NCBI RefSeq assembly: GCF_014193895.1
Contig: NZ_BLZR01000001.1
Span: forward strand, 2,666,001-2,730,000
Source: Clostridium fungisolvens
Lineage (GTDB): Bacteria > Bacillota > Clostridia > Clostridiales > Clostridiaceae
DNA length: 64,000 nucleotides
Reading direction: 5' to 3'
Position numbers and translations under genes: made by a program
Part shown: in pieces, positions 1-8,472 of the stretch
How the letters are laid out: each line of letters begins with the position of its first letter
Position numbering within the stretch: position 1 is the stretch's first letter
The notes under the pieces: generated by a model
Seen by the model: only the letters and a program-made list of their open reading frames with translations
The model's database searches: none
What the model was told of the DNA's origin: nothing

Positions 1-70
1 CTTCCGTGTACACATTTAACTGTGCGTTTTCTCTCGGACCAGCCAGCTATAACTGCGGAACCCTAGAAAA
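1..70 (-). ncRNA. ykkC-class (guanidine-I type) riboswitch aptamer, 3' end cut by window edge
   Basis: Read on the minus strand from about 70 to 1, the sequence has the ykkC-class landmarks in order: CTAGGGTTCCGC, then CTGGTCCGAGAG, then AAAACGC, then TACACGGAAG at the edge. These are the conserved blocks of the RF00442 aptamer. The regulated gene lies to the left, outside the window; guanidine-I members usually control guanidine exporters or carboxylases. Because the 3' part is missing, the related ppGpp and PRPP subtypes of the same fold cannot be excluded. Confidence 0.82.
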
Positions 71-285
71 CTAAAATATATAAAGTTTTATAATTCGTAA
101 TTTGCAACTTACTTAATTCAATTTAGCATAATAGCAGGGCTACGTCAACTGAATATTTTCTCACTTAAAAATAAAAACACTGCAAAACTCAATTTATTCA
201 CATGTGTTGTTCTAAAGCGTTTTTGTCCGATTGATTTAAATTTTAAATAGCATTATTAACGAATTTATTTCAAATAATTTTATAT

Positions 286-711
286 CTATTTACTCTGCAC
301 TTTGGCTAAACGCAAAATCTTCCATAAATTAAGTCCTAATACAGTGGCAATTGATACATTGAGTATAATTGGTATGAAAATTCTCATAGCCACAATTATA
401 TTTAAGTCATGAGTATACTGGATCGTCGGCAAAACAACCCCAACTGCAGCTATAGAAAAGAAAAAAATCAAAATATAGCTATTTAAGTATTCTAATTTTA
501 ACTTATTTAAAATTAAGATGTATCCTATGATAATCGCTAGTTTTATAATGCATAAAATCAGCATAACTCTTAAATCCCCAACTTGATTTTCTTCAAAGCC
601 TGGATCAACTGGAGAGGTGAAAACATAGTAAAAAAAGAATTCCAAGAAATAAAATATGCTGCATAAACTTAAAAATAGCGCTTTAACAAGGGCATTTGTT
701 ACCTTTTTCAT
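286..711 (-). CDS. Small integral membrane protein of unknown function
   Basis: This 141-residue protein has about four hydrophobic membrane segments (near residues 8-30, 48-68, 76-98 and 105-128) joined by short loops and ends in a basic tail. An AGGAGG ribosome binding site lies seven bases before the ATG. I recognise no family or catalytic motif. It stands alone: the riboswitch to its left runs the same way but is separated by about 215 bases of AT-rich DNA in which I see no gene. It is clearly coding in character, but no function can be proposed. Confidence 0.75.
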   Translation of the reverse strand: MKKVTNALVKALFLSLCSIFYFLEFFFYYVFTSPVDPGFEENQVGDLRVMLILCIIKLAIIIGYILILNKLKLEYLNSYILIFFFSIAAVGVVLPTIQYTHDLNIIVAMRIFIPIILNVSIATVLGLNLWKILRLAKVQSK

Positions 712-852
712 AAATCCTCCTAAGATCCAATTACTCTTAACTTAAATTAAAACCTTCTTCTTTACAAAAACATTCCATAGAATCTCACATCTTTCCTAAC
801 TATAATCTTATGAACCCTAATATATCTAGATTTTTTTGAATTTCGTACAAGC

Positions 853-1650
853 TTATAACTTAGTGGATATGAACAGTCCTGCTTCTTTATGAATATTGAT
901 AGCCCCCTCTTTTTGTCTTATTGCTTCAAAATAATCATAAAAGCCATTCAAATCATTCTTAGAATAAGTTGCTATCGTTACTGTAGATTCTAACCAGTCT
1001 ATTAAATCCTGTGTTTCTGTGATAGATAGTGAATCTTCGTAATCGTGTCTTTGGACATCATCAAAATACTTTTCTAACAAATCCTGTCCATTTTGTAGAG
1101 TAAAAGAGAGTTCCTTTGTAAAAGAATTTAGATTTTGGTTAACCTTCTTAAAAGCATCACGTAGATAGGTTCTCATGCCGCCGTCACCGTTGGTTGCCGC
1201 ATAGAATTTACCGCCATTTTTTAATACCCTTTTTACTTCAGAAAGAGCCTTAGGTAAATTTGGAACATGATACAACATGTGATTAGCTATTATGATATCA
1301 AAACAATTATCAGGAAAAGGGATATTCTGAATATCTAACTTCTGCGCCAACATATTCTTCTGACCAGAATACTTATCCCAAACTACTTTCACCATTCCTT
1401 CTGAGAAGTCCGATAAAACCAAGGTACAGTCCTCTGGCAGTATATGAATTCTATTCTCCCATTGTGTTCCGTTTCCACAGCCTAATTCAAGTATGCGATA
1501 GCCCTTGGAAAATTCATATTTTTCAAAAAGCCAAGGTACAAAGCCTTGCTTATTTGTACTATGTTTAACATGTAGATTAGTTCTTTTGGCCAGATTATTA
1601 CCGTCTTTATACTGTTCTTTCACATTTTCAACCTTATCCATTATTGACAT
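853..1650 (-). CDS. Class I SAM-dependent methyltransferase
   Basis: A 265-residue Rossmann-fold methyltransferase. The SAM-binding motif I is ILELGCGNG near residues 53-61, and the post-motif segment FDIIIANHMLYHVP near 110-125 is typical of the Methyltransf_11/25 group that includes UbiE-like enzymes. The substrate cannot be read from the sequence. I chose the ATG preceded by GGAGG at seven bases; an upstream in-frame GTG two codons earlier overlaps that site. The gene is monocistronic, with an unrelated small gene 33 bases upstream on the same strand. Confidence 0.9.
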   Translation of the reverse strand: MSIMDKVENVKEQYKDGNNLAKRTNLHVKHSTNKQGFVPWLFEKYEFSKGYRILELGCGNGTQWENRIHILPEDCTLVLSDFSEGMVKVVWDKYSGQKNMLAQKLDIQNIPFPDNCFDIIIANHMLYHVPNLPKALSEVKRVLKNGGKFYAATNGDGGMRTYLRDAFKKVNQNLNSFTKELSFTLQNGQDLLEKYFDDVQRHDYEDSLSITETQDLIDWLESTVTIATYSKNDLNGFYDYFEAIRQKEGAINIHKEAGLFISTKL

Positions 1651-1683
1651 GATCACACCTCCAATAATAATAGAACTTCATTC

Positions 1684-1899
1684 TTAACTCTTTAGTCTTT
1701 TAAAAATCCATTTCTCCTCAGTAGTTGCTCCAGAATTATTCTCTCCCCATGCTGAGCATTCTGCTACTACATTTACTAGTTCCCATCCCTCTTCTCCAAG
1801 TGCTGGTAGAAGTGATGGCATGTCTTTATCCCACTTATAATCTGAAAAAAAACCTATATTTCTTTTACAAGTGATTATCTTATATTCCCACTTTTGCAT
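1684..1899 (-). CDS. DUF4177-family small protein
   Basis: A 71-residue protein beginning MQKWEYKIITC, with EEGWELVNVV in the middle and a WIFKR end. This is the layout of DUF4177 proteins (WEYK at the start, LG-x-EGWELV centrally, FKR near the end), whose function is not established. A longer frame exists upstream, but an AGGAGG site lies just before this ATG, so the shorter start is preferred. It sits 33 bases upstream of the methyltransferase on the same strand and could be co-transcribed with it. Confidence 0.85.
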   Translation of the reverse strand: MQKWEYKIITCKRNIGFFSDYKWDKDMPSLLPALGEEGWELVNVVAECSAWGENNSGATTEEKWIFKRLKS

Positions 1900-2179
1900 A
1901 CCCTTCCTCCTAATTACCTTTATCATATAATTAATAACATTCATACTTTGTTAACTTGAATTATTTTACTTAAATATTATAATATACAAAATTATAGCAT
2001 ATAGTCTGTCCAAAATAATACAATTTAGTTACATAAAAACATCCTTCATAGAATTGTTAAAATTTATATTAAATAATCGGATTATCTTATCCACTGAGCA
2101 GATAGTTTACTTAATTGTTTATCATCAAATAAAGTTTTTTGTGAATATTTCACTTTCTAAATTGTCTTTTATTGCGACG

Positions 2180-2222
2180 AAAAAACACCACATAGTTCAA
2201 TTGTGAATAATGCAGTGTTTTT
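2180..2222 (-). terminator. Intrinsic terminator, member of a small terminator repeat family
   Basis: On the minus strand AAAAACAC pairs with GTGTTTTT around an inner stem TTCA/TGAA and is followed by a T-run. It lies just downstream of the 2261-2761 gene. A closely similar copy lies at 14118-14158. The rest of the 1900-2260 interval holds nothing else I can recognise. Confidence 0.7.
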
Positions 2223-2260
2223 GATGGACATCAAATTTTATTTGTTTTAAAAAGCTTCTT

Positions 2261-2761
2261 TTACTCTTTAGGTTGAAGCTCTTCCTTTGGAAAATACCCT
2301 GCTTGCGTAAAATGATTTAATGTAGTAACTTCATTTAAATACCCTTTTATTTCATACTGAAGCCTAGTAACATCTATATTTTTATTGTCTTTATAACTTT
2401 CCAAAGGGATAAAACAAAATAGTAGCACCTCTTCATTTGGCTTAATATCTAATTTATTTCCTGTTGTTTCGAATTTAGCTTCACTTGCTCTTGCACTATT
2501 ACCCTCAGTAATTGTATATCTAACATATAATGAATTTTGTTTTATGACATAGTCGCTATTATTTTTTAGAGTTATTGAGCAAGCAATACCTGATGGCATA
2601 TGTTGTATAGTTTTTATATGGATACTTGCCCATGTGGTATTAGAATAATCAATTAACTTACTATCTTTTTTGATATTATTACCTATGGCGAATCCAACAT
2701 AGGCTGATATGATAACACATAAGATAAATAAGCAACTTAATATAATATTTATTCTTTTCAT
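2261..2761 (-). CDS. Membrane-anchored or secreted protein of unknown function
   Basis: A 166-residue protein with a basic N-terminus and one hydrophobic segment at about residues 5-27, which fits a signal anchor or signal peptide without an obvious cleavage box. The remainder is hydrophilic with alternating beta-like stretches, consistent with an extracellular Ig-like or FxLYD-like domain, but I cannot assign a family. The start is the ATG preceded by GAGGG at six bases; an in-frame TTG four codons upstream would overlap that site. A terminator follows at 2180-2222, so it is probably transcribed alone. Confidence 0.75.
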   Translation of the reverse strand: MKRINIILSCLFILCVIISAYVGFAIGNNIKKDSKLIDYSNTTWASIHIKTIQHMPSGIACSITLKNNSDYVIKQNSLYVRYTITEGNSARASEAKFETTGNKLDIKPNEEVLLFCFIPLESYKDNKNIDVTRLQYEIKGYLNEVTTLNHFTQAGYFPKEELQPKE

Positions 2762-2826
2762 CTTAACCCTCAATCGTTTTTTAATATTTTTTATCTGAAT
2801 TACATATTATTTTTATAAGATTTTCT

Positions 2827-3405
2827 TTATAATCCTTTAATATCTTTAGTAAAGCTATCTCTTTCTTCTTGATTTTCAAAAATATTGAACCAATCACATA
2901 TTTCAATGGCAAAATCAATAAAGGCTATTCCTTGGGCGGTTATAATATTTCCGTCTCTTACAACTCTTTCTTCAACGAAGTTTTCTCTTGGAAAAGGATC
3001 TTTTTCTCCAAAAACTTCAATATGTTTTTCAGTCCATTCAACAGCAGGGGTAGTGTACTTCACATTATCAAGAATGCCTGCTTTTGCTAGAAAAATTGTA
3101 CCTGCACCACAAATACCAGCTATTAATTTTCCTTTTGAATTCAAATTGTTAATTAATTGTATTAGTTCATGCCTTGTGTCTCCATACCAGCCTCCACAAA
3201 TAATTAACCCTTCTACATCTTCGTTTAATACATCCTTTACCAATGCTGTTGGTTTGTACAAAAATCCAGAACGGCTTTTAATTATTTTATCTTCATATGC
3301 AATTGTAATTATCTCTTTGCCTTCGCCTGCACCCAATATGTGAGTAATAAAGGTTATTTCATAATCTGTCATTCTATCAAAAATAAACACTAATATTTTC
3401 TTCAT
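2827..3405 (-). CDS. DJ-1/PfpI family protein
   Basis: A 192-residue class I glutamine-amidotransferase-like fold. The nucleophile elbow AGICGAG places the reactive cysteine at about residue 99, and the acidic partner expected in DJ-1 proteins is Glu16 in DRMTDYE. Length matches the family (180-200). Members act as glyoxalase/deglycase-like or redox-sensing proteins; which applies here is not visible. The start has a GAGAGGGG site. It is flanked upstream by a hairpin repeat at 3513-3582 and appears monocistronic. Confidence 0.88.
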   Translation of the reverse strand: MKKILVFIFDRMTDYEITFITHILGAGEGKEIITIAYEDKIIKSRSGFLYKPTALVKDVLNEDVEGLIICGGWYGDTRHELIQLINNLNSKGKLIAGICGAGTIFLAKAGILDNVKYTTPAVEWTEKHIEVFGEKDPFPRENFVEERVVRDGNIITAQGIAFIDFAIEICDWFNIFENQEERDSFTKDIKGL

Positions 3406-3480
3406 GCCATACCCCTCTCAGCTTAGATTTCTTATATGCAATCTAACAATTTCTGTTTTTTAAATGATTTATTAAACTCT

Positions 3481-3598
3481 TTGTATGTATATATTTTTAT
3501 ACTATTAGCTTCTGTATTAAATAAATGTTGATATTTTAAAGCTTGTACTTTTAGGTGGTAGCACCAACATTTATTTAATACATAACACTAGGCTTTTT
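3481..3598. repeat. Hairpin repeat element, copy A (70-bp core 3513-3582)
   Basis: The core is bounded by a perfect 18-base inverted repeat, TGTATTAAATAAATGTTG at 3513-3530 and its complement at 3565-3582. An inverted second copy lies at 22861-22979 with the same 70-base core and about 80% identity extending into both flanks. Inside the core a 4-bp hairpin is conserved by pairing: GGTG/CACC here and GGTA/TACC in the other copy. No coding potential is seen. Confidence 0.8.
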
Positions 3599-3632
3599 TT
3601 TTTAGTAAGTACCACTCTATATATAAGTATAA

Positions 3633-4469
3633 TTAAGACTTTATAGCCAAATACAAATCTATTGTATCGGAAAGGCCAAACTTTCCTCCGTTGCTGTCGA
3701 TTGCTTCCTTTATTTCTTTCGCAAATTGTATTCTTATGCTCTCTGGCAATGCAATCTGGTCGCAGTAAGTACTGATTAGTTCTACGTATCTTTCAGAGTC
3801 ATATGTTAATGTTTGATGATAGCACTTATATATTACATCTGAAAATCCATATTGCTTAATCCAATTAGCATGGTCTAGGCATCTTTCTTTGTTGTGTGGT
3901 GAAGGCGGATTCATAGAAGTTAACACCTTTTTATAGCCTTCATGTACCTTATCTAAACTTATCCTTGGATCAGTGTAAAAATCATTTCTGTATTTATAGT
4001 AAACCTTGTCCATTGCAGCGGCTACAGCTGCAAATTCCTCTTCTTGATAAAGTGAATGACTAAACTTTGCAAACACTCCTCCGCTTTTTAATAGTTGACA
4101 AACTTTTGGATATCCTATTTGTGGATTTATCCACTGAAAAGCACTAGCAGAATATATTAAGTCATAAGCATTATTTTCAAGTATAATACTTTCAAAATCA
4201 TCATTTATCACATCAAAATTTTTAAACTCAGAGAATTTCCTTTTTGTAAACTCTGCCATTTTGCTACCTAGTTCTATAGCAGTCACCCTGCAACCACTCT
4301 TCAAAAAAGGTAATGTAGCTTGCCCCGTACCGATACCGATTTCAAGTGCCTTTTTGCTGCTGTCTAAGTCTGTATATTTTATTACATCATCAAACAACTC
4401 CTTAACATACAATGGTCGCATTCTATCATACTCAGACGCAACTTCGTTAAATGTAAGTCTTAAATCCAT
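3633..4469 (-). CDS. Class I SAM-dependent methyltransferase (Methyltransf_11 type)
   Basis: A 278-residue methyltransferase with motif I ALEIGIGTG at residues 41-49, an acidic second-strand motif (AIELGSKMAEF) and the YDLIYSASAFQWI segment typical of small-molecule methyltransferases related to trans-aconitate and UbiE enzymes. The C-terminal third carries the helical part seen in these enzymes. Length is typical. GTGGAGG precedes the ATG by seven bases. It is a different subfamily from the methyltransferase at 853-1650 and is not in an operon with it. The substrate is unknown. Confidence 0.9.
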   Translation of the reverse strand: MDLRLTFNEVASEYDRMRPLYVKELFDDVIKYTDLDSSKKALEIGIGTGQATLPFLKSGCRVTAIELGSKMAEFTKRKFSEFKNFDVINDDFESIILENNAYDLIYSASAFQWINPQIGYPKVCQLLKSGGVFAKFSHSLYQEEEFAAVAAAMDKVYYKYRNDFYTDPRISLDKVHEGYKKVLTSMNPPSPHNKERCLDHANWIKQYGFSDVIYKCYHQTLTYDSERYVELISTYCDQIALPESIRIQFAKEIKEAIDSNGGKFGLSDTIDLYLAIKS

Positions 4470-4580
4470 TTTTACGCCTCCACAAAAGATAAATTATAGA
4501 TAATATGCAATTAACTACCATCAAAACAATCTACCGGTAATTATATCATATAATTCGAATTTATTCCTACAAACTAAATT

Positions 4581-5177
4581 TTACCTGAATGCTTTATCAA
4601 ACTCCTTAACCGCTTCACGATTTTTACTATCGTCATAAATATCTGATTCATAGTACTTGCCACCCTTTACATCAGCAAGGTATCCTTTGATTAATTCCAT
4701 TGCCATAAATGCTGAGTAGTTCTCCCCATTACAGTCTGTTACACCATATTCAGCCGCTTCGATAAATCCAAACTGTGGATAGTATTCTGGACGTCCAAAA
4801 AACATTATCGCACCATAGTCACGGCTTTTTGCTTTATCAATCATCGAGTATATTAGGGCTTTTCCCACTCCCAGACGCTGATATTTGGGCAGTACACTGA
4901 TTGGTCCAAAATTAAGTACATGTATAATCCTTCCGTCAGGTGTTTCAATACTGGCTTTGCTACAAATAATATGCCCAACTAGCTGCCCATCTGCTTCAGC
5001 TACAAGGCTTAACTCTTTGATACCATCTCGTTTACGCAATTCATTAACCATCCAATGCTCATATGGAGAACCAATTCCTCCACGTTCAATTCTTCCAGCA
5101 TAGGAAAATGCCTCTCTTGTAATTTCTTCCACTCTATGATAATCCTTTTTTTCTTCATTTCTTACTACTATATCCAT
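4581..5177 (-). CDS. GNAT family N-acetyltransferase (YhbS-like)
   Basis: A 198-residue GNAT enzyme. The acetyl-CoA pyrophosphate loop is visible as PKYQRLGVGKAL near residues 92-103, followed by FFGRPEYYPQFGF, a signature of YhbS-type acetyltransferases. The acceptor substrate is not known. A longer frame begins five codons upstream, but only this ATG has a G-rich ribosome binding site (GGGGG, eight bases away). The gene appears to be monocistronic. Confidence 0.88.
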   Translation of the reverse strand: MDIVVRNEEKKDYHRVEEITREAFSYAGRIERGGIGSPYEHWMVNELRKRDGIKELSLVAEADGQLVGHIICSKASIETPDGRIIHVLNFGPISVLPKYQRLGVGKALIYSMIDKAKSRDYGAIMFFGRPEYYPQFGFIEAAEYGVTDCNGENYSAFMAMELIKGYLADVKGGKYYESDIYDDSKNREAVKEFDKAFR

Positions 5178-5300
5178 TGTAAAAGCCCCCATTATACTTC
5201 TATATTTCTAATTATTTTTTGATTAGGTATTAGTTGACCACATATTATCATTATAATAGCCCGAATAATTCCCATATAGATTTCCATTTTCTATAATTTT

Positions 5301-5828
5301 CTACAACTCTAAAATATACTCTCTACCATCATATATATTTTTACCTCTGTTACATTCATATGGTATGTCTTTAATATACTTAAAGCCTAACTTTTCCAAT
5401 ACTATTCCTGAGGCAGCATTTTCTTTTGCATGTCTTCCCATTATTTCCTTTACTCTTAATTCTTCTTTAGCAAATTTTATAACTTCTAGCATTGCCTCTA
5501 CAGTGTATCCGGATCCCCATGCCTTTTTTCCTAAATTATACGCTATTTCAAATTTTGAATATTCTTTATCAACATATATCAATCCAGTTCCTACTAGCTC
5601 TCCAGTTTCCTTTAATATAATTGCCCACCTATACCAATCATCAGCATCTATTTTACTTAATTCTTCTCTTACCCAATCAATAGTTTTATTTATATCATTA
5701 TGGCTTTCCCAAAACATGTACTTTGCTACATCAGGGTCGCTTTCCCAACACTCAAATACATCTTGTGCATCTTCCATATAAAATGGTCGTAATATTAATC
5801 TATCAGTTTCTAATATAGGTGTTTTCAT
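5301..5828 (-). CDS. GNAT family N-acetyltransferase (RimJ/RimL-like)
   Basis: A 175-residue enzyme beginning with ETDRLILRPF, the usual opening of RimJ/RimL-type acetyltransferases. The cofactor-binding segment is KKAWGSGYTVEAML and the C-terminal motif ENAASGIVLEKLGFKY is also characteristic. Members acetylate protein N-termini or small amines and antibiotics; the target here is not visible. A GGGG-containing site precedes the ATG. It lies 109 bases upstream of the YhbS-like gene but with its own start signals. Confidence 0.9.
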   Translation of the reverse strand: MKTPILETDRLILRPFYMEDAQDVFECWESDPDVAKYMFWESHNDINKTIDWVREELSKIDADDWYRWAIILKETGELVGTGLIYVDKEYSKFEIAYNLGKKAWGSGYTVEAMLEVIKFAKEELRVKEIMGRHAKENAASGIVLEKLGFKYIKDIPYECNRGKNIYDGREYILEL

Positions 5829-5909
5829 GAGTATCCCCTTTCATCGCTTTTAACTTCAATGGTCTTTATATACAAAACGTTTGATCTCATCCAATCCTTG
5901 ATTTTTATA

Positions 5910-6290
5910 TCATTTTCTAATCCGTGTATTTATCAATACACCTAAACCGCCAAGTACTGATAATATGCAGCCCAATGTTCGATATTTTATTATAGTCTGT
6001 TCCAAATAAATCAAATAATAGCTAGTGTCCATACTTCCTCCATGAGCCTTCATAATGATTGCCATTTCTGTATCGGCTAAACCTGTGCTACTGATTAAAA
6101 TTATTATTCCTATAACAAATACAGCCCCGAAGGTTAATGATCTTCTATCTAATCTGATTATCTCTTGTGTCCTTTTAGCAGGTACATTTTCATAAGTAGC
6201 CTCAGGTACACGAACTAACTCACAGTTACAATCATTGCAAACTGTATAACCCTCTTCGTATTCACATTTACATTTTGGACATACTAACAT
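5910..6290 (-). CDS. Zinc-ribbon membrane protein
   Basis: A 126-residue protein. The N-terminus holds a four-cysteine zinc ribbon (CPKC at residues 4-7 and CNDCNC about 15 residues later), followed by a linker and two hydrophobic segments near residues 50-70 and 98-118. Such zinc-ribbon plus two-TM proteins are common in clostridia and have no defined role. I prefer the ATG at 6290 over a GTG two codons upstream because GGGG lies about nine bases before it. No operon partner is evident. Confidence 0.75.
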   Translation of the reverse strand: MLVCPKCKCEYEEGYTVCNDCNCELVRVPEATYENVPAKRTQEIIRLDRRSLTFGAVFVIGIIILISSTGLADTEMAIIMKAHGGSMDTSYYLIYLEQTIIKYRTLGCILSVLGGLGVLINTRIRK

Positions 6291-6403
6291 AATCACATCC
6301 CCTTAAGCTTATATACTTCTAACTAGAACTTTATTCTAAAATACTTTTCGGGCTTCTTAAATAATTGATGGTAGAGATATTCTATAAAGTAGTTTATTTA
6401 CTA

Positions 6404-7483
6404 TTAGTTAGCTAAACTTTGTTCATAGCAATTAACAAAGCCTGGAGCTATTTCTTCAACTTGTTTTTCGATACTATTACCATTTAAACAGCCAGAATTG
6501 AACTTTTGTGAAAGCCAAAGATTGTAGTTTATAGGTGCTGATTTCTCCTGAATTAGCAATTTAAAAATAATCAATGAAAGGGGCATGCAGCCTCCATATC
6601 TTTGTTTAGCTGTTTCAATTATCTCGTCATATGTAGACAATCCATTTATTACAGCTAAATAATACTCAGCTGCTACTACAAATTGCTCCTCTTCAGCTCC
6701 AGAATACTTTTCAACTAAGGTATTGTAGGTCTTCTTAAGAAAATCATCTTTATTAATAAGTTCTCTTAAGATATTAATTCTTTCATTATTTGAAAAGCCG
6801 TGCATTAATTCATGGGCAATAATCTGAACAAACATTTTACCATCTACAAAGTCTGATAGACAGCTGCTTAAAAAGCTCTTATTGTATAAACTGAAACATA
6901 CTGGATGACTGAAGAAAGATACAAATATATTAACATCATCAATCCTATCTTCATTCCTTAACTTGAGTATGTCTCCAAAAATATTATCTAAATTATATTG
7001 GCCTATCTTATTATTTAGTTTTACACACTCTTCTTTAGCTCTAGGCAATGCCTCATCTATCCAGGTCTCATAGAAATTAATTTTATCTAATGCTTCCAGA
7101 AGTTTAACATACCCAGCAGATCCTCCTTCTTCAAGCCATTTTATCGTGTATTTAACATCCTTAAGTAAAAAATCATTATCCTTTAATCGTTCATTTACCA
7201 CTGGTGATAAATTTTCTGGATGGTTTATAATTTCTATAAGATCTTTTATGGTTAACTTTTCTATATCTTTATTGTCAGTAAGACAACTAAGTACCATGCA
7301 CATTGACGACATGCTAGGTCCATTGCGATTAAAGTCTTCTATACTATACTTTTCTAGCTCTTTATTGGTTTTATAAATTAGGTCTTTTTGCTCCTCTAAG
7401 TAATATTCACCAAGCTCGAAAAATCTTTGTCCAGCATAACATAACATATCATAGATAAAGCATGGCTTAATTAAAACCGCCAT
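6404..7483 (-). CDS. HExxH zincin-like protein of unknown family
   Basis: A 359-residue cytosolic protein (no signal peptide or membrane segment). The motif AHELMHGF at about residues 223-230 is a classic HExxH zinc-protease signature, and an acidic cluster AEEEQFVVAAEYY about 40 residues later could supply the third ligand, as in gluzincins. The N-terminal half is helical and unrecognised. I cannot place it in a named peptidase family, so proteolytic activity is inference. The start is the ATG after GAGGTG, three codons inside the longest frame. It is monocistronic. Confidence 0.75.
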   Translation of the reverse strand: MAVLIKPCFIYDMLCYAGQRFFELGEYYLEEQKDLIYKTNKELEKYSIEDFNRNGPSMSSMCMVLSCLTDNKDIEKLTIKDLIEIINHPENLSPVVNERLKDNDFLLKDVKYTIKWLEEGGSAGYVKLLEALDKINFYETWIDEALPRAKEECVKLNNKIGQYNLDNIFGDILKLRNEDRIDDVNIFVSFFSHPVCFSLYNKSFLSSCLSDFVDGKMFVQIIAHELMHGFSNNERINILRELINKDDFLKKTYNTLVEKYSGAEEEQFVVAAEYYLAVINGLSTYDEIIETAKQRYGGCMPLSLIIFKLLIQEKSAPINYNLWLSQKFNSGCLNGNSIEKQVEEIAPGFVNCYEQSLAN

Positions 7484-7559
7484 TGTATACACCTCTTTTT
7501 TTATTTCTATTTAATCAAATTCCCACTTATATAAATAGTTTACTTTACAGTGAAAATAA

Positions 7560-8174
7560 CTAATTCTCTTCTTTATTATCTTTGAAATATTGATAAGACA
7601 ATACACATATAGGAATAAAATAAGCACACCAAAATTCTAATGCTATAACTCCGCTGGTATTCCCAGATCCAGTACTTCCACTAAAAACACCAAGTATTGG
7701 CATTACCACACAAGACACTGCAAAAACTCCATGAGCTAACAGAAGTATTTTTAGCCATTTGTCTTTTTTGTTCTTAGTTTCTATGGTGAAAGATATAAAA
7801 AATGTTGATAGAGCCATGAAGGCATAGCCAAATAAATCATAGTTAAAAAATAAACTACCAAGGTTCTTATAATTTAATATAGCAAGAGCTTGTTCATTCA
7901 ATTTAGTTAATCTAATAGTTGTTAACTGTGCAAAATAGACTATTCCAACTAGTACTGCATATACAGAAGAAAAGGCAATGGCCGTATATCCTGCAGCTTT
8001 ATTTGCTTTAGCACCTATTGCAGAAAAGGAACATATCATAGGAACAAATCCCCATGAAATAAAAAGACTGAAAAGATAACCTCCTCCATCGTTTCCTAAA
8101 ATCATTGATACTGCAAATCCAACCACTCCAATTAATGTGACAATAGCTGAATACATTCCTATTTTTTTATTCAT
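7560..8174 (-). CDS. Six-TM membrane protein of unknown function
   Basis: A 204-residue protein with about six hydrophobic helices spread over its whole length, short loops and a KDNKEEN hydrophilic end. No transporter, enzyme or sensor motif is recognisable. AGGAGAG lies before the ATG. It is monocistronic: the neighbouring genes have their own start signals. Translation is well supported but the role is unknown. Confidence 0.72.
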   Translation of the reverse strand: MNKKIGMYSAIVTLIGVVGFAVSMILGNDGGGYLFSLFISWGFVPMICSFSAIGAKANKAAGYTAIAFSSVYAVLVGIVYFAQLTTIRLTKLNEQALAILNYKNLGSLFFNYDLFGYAFMALSTFFISFTIETKNKKDKWLKILLLAHGVFAVSCVVMPILGVFSGSTGSGNTSGVIALEFWCAYFIPICVLSYQYFKDNKEEN

Positions 8175-8415
8175 AATTCTCTCCTACACCTCAAGTATCT
8201 AATATCCATTTGTATTTATTTTACAACTGTAATTATATTACACTTTATACTGTAATATCTATACCATATAAATGATTTCCCAGTATCTTCAGATAATTAT
8301 CCAATATATAAAGACATTTACGTATTTTAAACTATATTTATTAAGCAGGATTTTACTTCTAAAGTCTAAAAACAGAATATACTCATTTTAGATTGCAAAA
8401 AATTTGTCTAAAACA

Positions 8416-8445
8416 CACAATTCTTGCGAATAAATCATACTATGT
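8416..8445 (+). promoter_or_regulatory. Candidate sigma-K promoter of the collagen-like gene
   Basis: CACA at 8416-8419 matches the sigma-K -35 (mACm), and CATACTATG at 8436-8444 matches the -10 consensus CATAnnnTA at all but the last base. The spacing is 16 bases, identical to that of the candidate promoter at 14064-14092. The rest of 8175-8472 shows nothing else. The match is by eye. Confidence 0.6.
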
Positions 8446-8472
8446 ACTAAAGTTAAATTTAGGAGGCATATT

